NCBI GenBank assembly: GCA_030591745.1 | Contig: JAUVAM010000100.1 | Coordinates: forward strand, 1-8,892 | Direction: 5' to 3' | Length of the DNA stretch: 8,892 bases | From: Deltaproteobacteria bacterium | Lineage (GTDB): Bacteria; Myxococcota; B64-G9 | Part shown: in pieces, positions 1 through 5,179 of the stretch | How the letters are laid out: the number at the start of each line of letters is the position of its first letter | Numbering within the stretch: position 1 is the stretch's first letter | Notes under the pieces: generated by a model | The model's database searches: none | Seen by the model: only the letters and a program-made list of their open reading frames with translations | What the model was told of the DNA's origin: nothing | Translations under genes and position numbers: made by a program

Positions 1-113
1 ATGAAGGCTGGGATGGCGACTGCTGCCAGGATGCCGATGATGGCCACAACGATCATCAGCTCGATCAGGGTAAAGCCTCGGCGTCCCAATTTCCTGCGAA
101 TTTTCAAAATCAT
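1..113 (-). CDS. pilA: Major type IV pilin (PilA-like prepilin), 5' part only
   Basis: The minus strand encodes the first 37 residues of a class III prepilin; the rest lies beyond the window start. A 13-residue positively charged leader (MILKIRRKLGRRG) ends in Gly13 and is followed by the mature N-terminus FTLIELMIVVAIIGILAAVA. Phe at mature +1 and Glu at +5 are the hallmarks for cleavage and N-methylation by the prepilin peptidase and for assembly into the filament. The hydrophobic stretch would form the N-terminal helix that anchors the pilin in the inner membrane before assembly. The start is fixed by a strong AGGAGG site (118-123 on the complement) 4 nt upstream. It is divergent from the sugar and pilD-S-R genes and has its own sigma-54 promoter. 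That promoter, plus the isolated position away from the minor-pilin operon, favours the major pilin. The N-terminus alone does not exclude a type II pseudopilin such as GspG. Confidence 0.88.
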   Translation of the reverse strand, partial: MILKIRRKLGRRGFTLIELMIVVAIIGILAAVAIPAF

Positions 114-185
114 GTATCCTCCTTTGTCCTCGTGGACGGGTTATTGGTATTTGTGTCGCTCTCAAACTTGTCGAAGCATGGTATA

Positions 186-201
186 TGCATTTCCTGTGCC
201 G
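186..201 (-). promoter_or_regulatory. Sigma-54 (-24/-12) promoter of pilA
   Basis: Read on the minus strand from 201 to 186 the sequence is CGGCACAGGAAATGCA. Against the sigma-54 consensus TGGCACG-N4-TTGCA it keeps the -24 GGCAC and the -12 TGCA with exact 10-bp spacing between GG and GC. Transcription would start near 175, giving a leader of about 62 nt before the pilin ATG. Sigma-54 control of pilA by PilR is established in Pseudomonas and other T4P bacteria, and a PilR-type activator is encoded in this window. Confidence 0.78.
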
Positions 202-237
202 CGCAAGAATAGAGAATTTTTGTTTGAAAACAAAGCG

Positions 238-301
238 TTTTTTGTCGCCCAGAGATGACTTTTTGCCGCCGGGTGACAAAAAATGTCACTCGGCGCTGAC
301 A
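238..301 (-). promoter_or_regulatory. Candidate activator-binding (UAS) cluster upstream of pilA
   Basis: The stretch holds four TGTC-core half-sites: TGTCGC at 243-248 (+), TGTCAC at 278-273 (-), TGTCAC at 284-289 (+) and TGTCAG at 301-296 (-). The second and third form a perfect palindrome, GTGACA-N5-TGTCAC. The T6-GTCGCCC stretch at 238-250 is also matched by an inverted, near-identical copy at 271-283. Relative to the predicted pilA start site (about 175) the cluster lies at about -68 to -126, the usual distance for enhancer-binding proteins. PilR sites described in Pseudomonas also carry a TGTC core. Binding by the PilR in this window is inferred. Confidence 0.6.
273..289. repeat. Perfect 17-bp palindrome GTGACA-N5-TGTCAC
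   Basis: Two exact 6-bp arms flank a run of five A. The dyad fits the footprint of a dimeric helix-turn-helix protein such as a Fis-type DNA-binding domain. It is the core of the candidate UAS between pilA and the divergent sugar operon. A rightward-acting operator role for the sugar genes cannot be excluded, since it lies only about 55 bp from their first start codon. Confidence 0.75.
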
Positions 302-325
302 ATTCATGGCGCTCTCGAGTAGACT
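296..325 (+). promoter_or_regulatory. Weak candidate sigma-70 promoter for the sugar operon
   Basis: CTGACA (296-301) and TAGACT (320-325) are separated by 18 nt and would start transcription near 332, right at the ribosome binding site of the first sugar gene. Both hexamers deviate from consensus and the leader would be only about 10 nt. The -35 box also overlaps the last TGTC half-site. No better promoter was found for the rightward operon. Confidence 0.25.
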
Positions 326-331
326 TGCGCC

Positions 332-336
332 GGGAG
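332..336 (+). promoter_or_regulatory. Ribosome binding site deciding the SDR gene start
   Basis: GGGAG lies 5 nt before the ATG at 342. The alternative in-frame ATG at 306 has no purine-rich site upstream, and its extra 12 residues precede the Rossmann strand without matching the family, so 342 is preferred. Confidence 0.7.
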
Positions 337-341
337 TGAAT

Positions 342-1307
342 ATGGCGGCAACGGTGCTGATTACAGGTGGTGGTGGTTTTCTTGGGCTGGCCCTGGCTCG
401 GGTCTTGGCGCGGGCACATCGGGTCATCTTGCTGGATGCCCTGGTGCATGGTGAGTCTCAACGGCAAGAGGTGCAAAGCTCGGGCCTGACCCTGATTGAG
501 GCGGATCTCAGGGATAGAGATACCTTGGAGCAAGCGCTGGAGGGGGTTGACTGGATCGTGCACCTGGCTTCCTTGGCTGGCGTCGAGAAGGTGCGCGCCA
601 GACCGGTCGAAACCATGGAGACCATTCTTTCCGGTACCTCGGTCTTGCTCGAAGCCTGTCGTCGTCGAGATATCGAGCGCCTGGTTTTTGTTTCCACCAG
701 CGAGGTCTATGGCTCACAGGCCCTTGACGCAAGGGAAGAAGCAATCTCGGCGGATTTTGATCCAAGCGAGGCCCGCTGGTCTTATGGGGCGGCCAAGTTG
801 GCGGCCGAGCATCTGGTCATGGCCCACGGGAGGCAATATGGTTTGCCTGCCTGCGTCGTGCGGCCTTTCAATGTGTACGGCCCGGGGCAGTTCGGTCAGG
901 GGGCCGTGCATGTCATGCTGCGCCAGGCTTTGTGCGGTGAGCCTATTTTGGTGCACAACCGGGGCGATCAGGTTCGCGCCTGGTTGTATGTGGAGGACTT
1001 CGTCGCCGGCTTGGTCATGACCCTGGAGTCCGAGCGATCGATCGGGGGCGTTTTCAATCTGGGCAATCCCGCCGCGACTTTGACTGTCTTGGAGTTGGCC
1101 CGTCGCTTGGCGGCCCTTGCTGGCGGGGTGGGTGTGGAGCATTGCGCCCTGGGTGGGGCAGAGGTCGATGTGCGGGTGCCGAACATCGACCGGGCTCGTC
1201 GCCTGTTGGGCTTCGAGCCTCGTGTGGGTTTGGACGAAGGCTTGCGGAGGACTTTAGACTGGCTTTTGGGCCAGAACCATGAAGGAGAGGAGCGGCGTCA
1301 TGCCTGA
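342..1307 (+). CDS. Extended SDR nucleotide-sugar epimerase/dehydratase
   Basis: This 321-residue protein is an NAD(P)-dependent enzyme of the extended short-chain dehydrogenase family, which modifies NDP-sugars in the cytoplasm. The N-terminal Rossmann motif is TGGGGFLG (residues 8-15), with Asp32 at the end of the second strand, which favours NAD(H). The catalytic elements are VSTSEVYG (117-124) and Y148-x3-K152 in WSYGAAK. RPFNVYGPG (174-182) is the usual substrate-side motif, and the C-terminus ends with the typical RARRLLGFEP...LDEGLRRTLDW. The STSEVYG and RWSY-x3-K context resembles the UDP-glucuronate decarboxylase/ArnA dehydrogenase side of the family, but the substrate cannot be assigned. 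It could be an epimerase, a 4,6-dehydratase or a decarboxylase. Length is normal. It is the first of three overlapping sugar genes; its stop overlaps the next start by 8 nt, implying translational coupling. Confidence 0.9.
   Translation: MAATVLITGGGGFLGLALARVLARAHRVILLDALVHGESQRQEVQSSGLTLIEADLRDRDTLEQALEGVDWIVHLASLAGVEKVRARPVETMETILSGTSVLLEACRRRDIERLVFVSTSEVYGSQALDAREEAISADFDPSEARWSYGAAKLAAEHLVMAHGRQYGLPACVVRPFNVYGPGQFGQGAVHVMLRQALCGEPILVHNRGDQVRAWLYVEDFVAGLVMTLESERSIGGVFNLGNPAATLTVLELARRLAALAGGVGVEHCALGGAEVDVRVPNIDRARRLLGFEPRVGLDEGLRRTLDWLLGQNHEGEERRHA
1287..1292 (+). promoter_or_regulatory. Ribosome binding site deciding the acyltransferase start
   Basis: GAGGAG, inside the longer purine run AAGGAGAGGAG (1282-1292), lies 7 nt before the ATG at 1300. 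The in-frame ATG at 1279 sits upstream of this run and has no such site of its own, so 1300 is the likely start. Confidence 0.75.
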
Positions 1308-1830
1308 GTCTTTGGGTGAGGGCGTCTTTGATTCCTCTTCCCTGGGGGGGATGGGCTCGGGCTGTATCATCGAGCCCGGCCTGCGTATCTTCGGGGCGGC
1401 TGCAATCTTTCTGGGTGCCCAGGTCTACTTGGGTCACGATTGTTTTCTTCGGGCATATCCGGAGGGCCCTTTGGAAATCGGCGACGCCTGCTGGATCGGT
1501 CCGGGCTGTTTCATCAACAGCTTTGGCGGCGTGGTCATCGGGCGTCGGGTGGGTCTGGGGCCGGGGGTCTGTATTCTGAGTTCGACCCATGACCTCTCCG
1601 TGGCGGTTGGTCCCATCATCGATCGGCCTTTGGAAGCGGCTCGGGTAGAAATAGGCGATGGTGCCGATCTGGGCGCGAGGTCGGTGATTTTGCCCGGCGT
1701 GCGGGTGGGTCGGATGGCTCAGGTGGGGGCCGGCGCGGTGGTCACCCGGGACGTGCCAGATGGGGCGAGGGTCGCGGGCGTGCCCGCGAGGATTCTGCCC
1801 TCGCGGGCTTCGCCCGAGGACGAATTGTGA
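1300..1830 (+). CDS. Left-handed beta-helix (hexapeptide) O-acyltransferase
   Basis: The 176-residue protein consists largely of hexapeptide repeats of the LbH acyltransferase fold, e.g. LEIGDACWIGPGC (58-70), VVIGRRVGLGPGV (78-90), VEIGDGADLGARSVILPGVRVG (116-137) and VGAGAVVTRDVPDGARVAGVPAR (142-164). Such proteins are trimers that transfer acetyl or other acyl groups from acyl-CoA to a sugar hydroxyl or amine. His97 in SSTHD is in the position of the catalytic histidine of the maltose/galactoside acetyltransferase group. The region around 58-97 resembles acetyltransferases from polysaccharide operons. Acceptor and acyl donor are unknown. The gene overlaps the preceding SDR gene, and its stop overlaps the start of the glycosyltransferase gene, so the three products are probably made together and act on one glycan. 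Confidence 0.87.
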   Translation: MPESLGEGVFDSSSLGGMGSGCIIEPGLRIFGAAAIFLGAQVYLGHDCFLRAYPEGPLEIGDACWIGPGCFINSFGGVVIGRRVGLGPGVCILSSTHDLSVAVGPIIDRPLEAARVEIGDGADLGARSVILPGVRVGRMAQVGAGAVVTRDVPDGARVAGVPARILPSRASPEDEL

Positions 1831-2516
1831 TGCGGCCTGAGTTGAGTTTGCTTACGCCCATCTTTGAAGAAGAACAGGGGCTGGATCGAGCACTGCCTCT
1901 TTTGCTCGACGCGGCCGAGGCGATGACTGAGCGATTTGAATTGCTCATCGTGGACGACGGAAGCCGTGACGCCGGACCGAAGCGGGTGGAAAGCTTGGCT
2001 GGACGGGATGCCCGGGTGCGACTGGTGCGCCACGGGCGCAACCTGGGTCCGGGCGCGGCCTTGCCCACGGGGAGGTTTTGGGCTCGCGGGGACTGGGTGC
2101 TTTTTGTGCCGGCGGATTTGGCCTGCGAGCCGGAGGATTTGATCCGGATGTGGCGGGCTCGGGCGGATGCGGACCTGGTGGTGGGCTTGCGCTCGGACAG
2201 GCGAGATTATGGCTGGGGACGCAAGGCACTCAGTCATGCCTATATCGGCATCGTGCGCTTGCTCAGTGGCAGCAAGATACGTCAGTTCAACTATCTTCAG
2301 ATGGTGCATCGTTCCCTCTTCGAGAGATTGACCCTGCATGCCCGAGGGGTCTTTGTCACCGCTGAGATCATCTTGGGTGCCGAGCGACTGGGGGCCCGCA
2401 TCGCAGAGGTTCCATTGCGCTATGTGCCTCGGCGCGACGGTGTGGCCAGGGGGGCCAGCCCGCGGGCTACGGCCCGCTGTGCCTGGGAATTGGCGCGTCA
2501 CTTCTTAGTCGGGTAA
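1830..2516 (+). CDS. GT2-family glycosyltransferase (DPM1-like)
   Basis: This 228-residue family 2 (GT-A) glycosyltransferase resembles dolichyl/polyprenyl-phosphate sugar synthases. Visible elements are the N-terminal LSLLTPIFEEEQGL, the nucleotide-binding VDDGS (41-45), RNLGPGAALPTG (70-81), the region that normally carries DxD, here FVPADLACEP (92-101), and the C-terminal EVPLRYVPRRDG...AS (193-210), typical of the family. The first Asp of the DxD is replaced by Pro94, leaving Asp96. There is no membrane helix, so it is likely cytosolic or peripheral, and may load a sugar onto a lipid carrier. The ATG at 1830 is chosen because it forms a TGATG stop-start overlap, with GAGGA (1816-1820) as ribosome binding site; the GTG at 1827 would add one residue. 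Donor and acceptor are unknown. A 35-nt gap separates it from pilD, consistent with one operon. Confidence 0.87.
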   Translation: MRPELSLLTPIFEEEQGLDRALPLLLDAAEAMTERFELLIVDDGSRDAGPKRVESLAGRDARVRLVRHGRNLGPGAALPTGRFWARGDWVLFVPADLACEPEDLIRMWRARADADLVVGLRSDRRDYGWGRKALSHAYIGIVRLLSGSKIRQFNYLQMVHRSLFERLTLHARGVFVTAEIILGAERLGARIAEVPLRYVPRRDGVARGASPRATARCAWELARHFLVG

Positions 2517-2551
2517 GCTGCTATTCGAGAAGACGGGAAGAGAGGACAGCC

Positions 2552-3487
2552 GTGAGTGAGACCTGGGCATTGATACAAGACTTCAGCGTGGAGCATCGAA
2601 CGTGGCTTGCCGTGATGTTCGGTCTCTTTGGGGCCACCATCGGCAGCTTTCTCAACGTGGTCATCTACCGCTTGCCCTTGGATAAGTCCATCGTGCGTCC
2701 CCGCTCTTTTTGTCCCACATGCGAGCAGAACATTGCCTGGTATGACAACGTCCCGGTTCTGAGCTATTTGCTGCTCAGGGCTCGATGTCGCCATTGTCGA
2801 AGCTACATCCATTGGCGATATCCCCTGGTGGAGCTGCTGACCGCCGGGCTTTGGGTCGCCTTGTTTTGGCGTTTTGGTCTGGGGCTCGCCTTGCCCGTAC
2901 ATTTGCTTTTCGTCACCAGCCTCGTGGCCATCAGTTTCATCGATTTCGACCATCGCATCATTCCCAACGAGATCAGCTTGCCCGGCATTCTGCTGGGCTT
3001 TGCCTGCTCTTTCTTGTGGATGGAGCATGGTTTTCACTGGGAATCCCTCATCGGCCTTTTGGTGGGGGGCGGCAGTTTGCTGCTCATCTCCATGGTCTAC
3101 CTTCTCTTGCGGGGGCGGGAAGGCATGGGCATGGGCGATATAAAGTTGCTGGCGATGCTGGGGGCCTGGCTGGGCTGGAAGAGCCTGCTCTTCATCCTTC
3201 TTTTTTCCTCGGTGCAGGGTGTGCTGGCCACCATCGGTATGGTCGTTTTCGGCGTGAAACTTAAGCCGCCTTTGCCTGAAGAATGGGAAATGGAGGAGAT
3301 GGAAAAGGAGAAGGCCGAGAAGCAAGAGGGCCAAGAAGAAGAACCAGAAGAATCAGAAGAATCAGAAGAAGAGGTGCCTTTTATGGGTGCCGCCATTCCT
3401 TTCGGCCCCTTTTTGGCCTTGAGTGCCGTGGAGTATTTGTTTCTGGGTCCCTGGTTTTTCTCCTTGATAAGCGGACACGGCGCATAA
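2552..3487 (+). CDS. pilD: Bifunctional prepilin peptidase/N-methyltransferase
   Basis: PilD is an inner-membrane aspartic protease (family A24) that cuts prepilin leaders after Gly and methylates the new N-terminal Phe. The 311-residue product shows the N-terminal domain with GSFLNVVIYRLP (31-42) and two zinc-type CxxC pairs (Cys54/57 and Cys79/82), the complete bifunctional form. The catalytic aspartates are Asp131 in FIDFDHRIIPN and Asp196 in GMGMGDIKLLA; IPFGPFLA (282-289) closes the fold. Several hydrophobic helices span residues 18-37 and 94-230, with another near the C-terminus. An unusual Glu-rich segment (about 243-274) interrupts the protein before the last helices. The start is GTG, preceded by GAGG 6 nt upstream. 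It sits between the sugar genes and pilS (12-nt gap) and would process PilA and the three minor prepilins in this window. Confidence 0.96.
   Translation: MSETWALIQDFSVEHRTWLAVMFGLFGATIGSFLNVVIYRLPLDKSIVRPRSFCPTCEQNIAWYDNVPVLSYLLLRARCRHCRSYIHWRYPLVELLTAGLWVALFWRFGLGLALPVHLLFVTSLVAISFIDFDHRIIPNEISLPGILLGFACSFLWMEHGFHWESLIGLLVGGGSLLLISMVYLLLRGREGMGMGDIKLLAMLGAWLGWKSLLFILLFSSVQGVLATIGMVVFGVKLKPPLPEEWEMEEMEKEKAEKQEGQEEEPEESEESEEEVPFMGAAIPFGPFLALSAVEYLFLGPWFFSLISGHGA
3337..3370 (+). repeat. Short tandem 9-bp repeat inside pilD
   Basis: Three in-frame copies of AGAAGAAYC (3337-3345, 3346-3354, 3355-3363) plus a partial fourth encode the E-E-(P/S) repeats of the acidic insert. Because the unit is 9 bp, slippage would change length without breaking the frame. 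Confidence 0.8.
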
Positions 3488-3499
3488 GGGAGCGGTGAG

Positions 3500-5122
3500 A
3501 TGAGAAGGGCTGGCTTGGGACTCAAGCATCTGATCAGCCTGCACCTGTTGTTGGTGTTGGGTGGTGCCGTGGCCTTGGTGGCGGTGGCCAGCGCGCGCTT
3601 GACCCGTCATGCTCTGGTCATGGAGCGTGTCGATGGTGCTCGCGGTTTGTTGCGTCAGGCCGGCGAGGTCTTGCCTGCTTTGTGTCCCCAGCATGAAACC
3701 CGGAGGGATTGCCCGGCCCTGATGGATTGGACCCGGCGACAACAAGCCCATTGGCCCGACTTGCGGGAAGTGAGTATTTTTGATCGGGCCGGCAGGTTGT
3801 GGGCCAGCTCCAACCCGAAACACAGAGCCATGGCGATGTGGGATGGCCTTTTCGGCGAACTGAGCAAGCAGACCGAAGGTGAAGGCTGGGCGGTGGGAGA
3901 TGAGGCCGGAGGTCGTGTCTTGTGGGTGGAGATTCAGCTGGACCAGCCGGCCTGGCATTTGCGGGCTCGGGTTGATCTGCGCCGAGTGGATGCCCGAGCC
4001 GGGCGAGAGGCTGGATACGTCGGCATGTATGCGGCCCTGGTGGGTCTGGTCATGTTGGTTCTGGGGTGGTTGCTGTTTTTTCGCACCCTGCTCAGACCCA
4101 TGGAACGTCTGGTGGCGCAAAGTGAAAGGATTTCGGAAGGCGACTTGAGTTTTTTGGTCGAGCCGGAGCAGGGCTCGGAGTTGGGCCGTTTGGGTATGTC
4201 TTTGGGGCGAATGGCCCGTCGTATTGAGGGCGACCGCGCTCGACTGACCGAGCAATTGCAAGAACAGGAGCGGCTCAATCGAGAGCTGACTCAGGCTCAG
4301 CAAGGCTTGTTGCGTTCGGAGAAGTTGGCCTCGGTGGGCAGGTTGGCGGCCGGGGTGGCGCATGAGGTCGGCAATCCCATTTCGGCGGTCTTGGGCTATG
4401 TGGACATGCTGCGTCGCGGGGTCGTGCCGACGGAAGAGCAGGGCGAAATCCTGGCCCGGGTAGAGCGTGAGATCGAGCGGGTGGATGGCATCATTCGCGA
4501 CTTGTTGGCTTATTCCCGGCCCGGCAAGAAGGGCAAGAGTTTGCAAGCCCCGATGGCCTTGGCGGAGGAGGCCGTGGCTCTGCTCAAACCCCAGCCTAAG
4601 TTCAAGACGATTACCTTCAAGGCCGAGCTGCCCGAGGATCTGCCGCTGGTTTTCGTGGACGCGGACGCGGTGCGACAGGTGCTGGTCAACCTGCTTTTTA
4701 ACGCCCTGGACGCCGTGGAGGATGGAGGCACGCTGTGGTTGCGAGCCCTGGTCATGGGGCGATTGGACGGGGCTTTTCTCTACGGTGCTGATTTGGACCG
4801 GGGAGAGCCCGAATGGTTTTCCCTTGGGCCCACGCATCGGATCCAATTGCCGGCCAAGGCCAAAAATTTATTGGATGGGCAGCGGATCGTGGTTTTTTCA
4901 GTGGTCGATGACGGGGGGGGCATCTCAGAGACTGATCTGCCCAATATTTTTGATCCATTTTTTACCACGAAGGAGCCCGGTAAGGGCACGGGTCTGGGCT
5001 TGGCCATCTGTCATGCGGCTGTGCAGAGTCAGGGTGGGGAGATTTGGGCCTACAGTCGGCCCGGACAAGGATGTCAATTGGCTTTTTGCTTGCCCGTGCC
5101 CGATGATCCGGCCAAGGCATGA
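3500..5122 (+). CDS. pilS: Sensor histidine kinase, PilS-like partner of PilR
   Basis: This 540-residue inner-membrane kinase is predicted to autophosphorylate His288 and pass the phosphate to the adjacent response regulator. In order: membrane helix (about 10-34), periplasmic sensor domain (about 35-172) with Cys62 and Cys71 that could pair, second helix (about 174-195), HAMP linker (about 196-247), coiled coil (about 247-275), the HisKA dimerisation domain with AHEVGNP (287-293), and the ATPase domain. The ATPase domain carries the N box [10 protein letters not shown] (397-406), VDDGGG (469-474), FDPFFTTK (484-491) and GTGLGLAI (496-503). The HEVGNP H box is of the NtrB/PilS type that pairs with sigma-54 activators. 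Canonical Pseudomonas PilS instead has six membrane helices and a PAS domain, so the symbol rests on context. The ATPase domain has about 35 extra residues between the N and G1 boxes. The start follows GGGAG with 7-nt spacing. Confidence 0.88.
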   Translation: MRRAGLGLKHLISLHLLLVLGGAVALVAVASARLTRHALVMERVDGARGLLRQAGEVLPALCPQHETRRDCPALMDWTRRQQAHWPDLREVSIFDRAGRLWASSNPKHRAMAMWDGLFGELSKQTEGEGWAVGDEAGGRVLWVEIQLDQPAWHLRARVDLRRVDARAGREAGYVGMYAALVGLVMLVLGWLLFFRTLLRPMERLVAQSERISEGDLSFLVEPEQGSELGRLGMSLGRMARRIEGDRARLTEQLQEQERLNRELTQAQQGLLRSEKLASVGRLAAGVAHEVGNPISAVLGYVDMLRRGVVPTEEQGEILARVEREIERVDGIIRDLLAYSRPGKKGKSLQAPMALAEEAVALLKPQPKFKTITFKAELPEDLPLVFVDADAVRQVLVNLLFNALDAVEDGGTLWLRALVMGRLDGAFLYGADLDRGEPEWFSLGPTHRIQLPAKAKNLLDGQRIVVFSVVDDGGGISETDLPNIFDPFFTTKEPGKGTGLGLAICHAAVQSQGGEIWAYSRPGQGCQLAFCLPVPDDPAKA

Positions 5123-5133
5123 GTGGTGGATTT

Positions 5134-5161
5134 TTGACATGTTGACGCAGGCCGCTACAAT
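5134..5161 (+). promoter_or_regulatory. Near-consensus sigma-70 promoter for pilR
   Basis: In the 57-nt gap between the kinase and regulator genes, a perfect -35 TTGACA (5134-5139) and a -10 TACAAT (5156-5161, five of six matches) are separated by 16 nt. Transcription would begin near 5168, at the ribosome binding site GGGAG (5169-5173), giving a very short leader. The regulator can therefore be made independently of the upstream operon. Confidence 0.65.
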
Positions 5162-5179
5162 AAGGCCCGGGAGAACCGG

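Noticed and set aside
1..258. Plus-strand 85-codon open frame at the window start
   Set aside because: It is the complement of the pilA 5' end and its regulatory region; the minus strand carries the clear prepilin leader.
306..341. Upstream ATG (306) as start of the SDR gene
   Set aside because: There is no ribosome binding site, and the added residues precede the conserved Rossmann strand; the ATG at 342 has GGGAG at 5 nt.
1719..3334. Minus-strand open frames of 260 and 278 codons opposite the sugar genes and pilD
   Set aside because: Both are shadows of recognisable plus-strand genes, with compositions unlike real proteins and no supporting start signals.
3362..4846. Long minus-strand open frame of 494 codons opposite pilD/pilS
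   Set aside because: It is antisense to two clear family proteins, shows no domain motif, is rich in Gln/His/Pro as expected for a shadow frame in GC-rich DNA, and has no ribosome binding site.
5142..5147. TTGACG as an alternative -35 box before pilR
   Set aside because: It is only 8 nt from the -10 TACAAT; the TTGACA at 5134-5139 has a workable 16-nt spacer.
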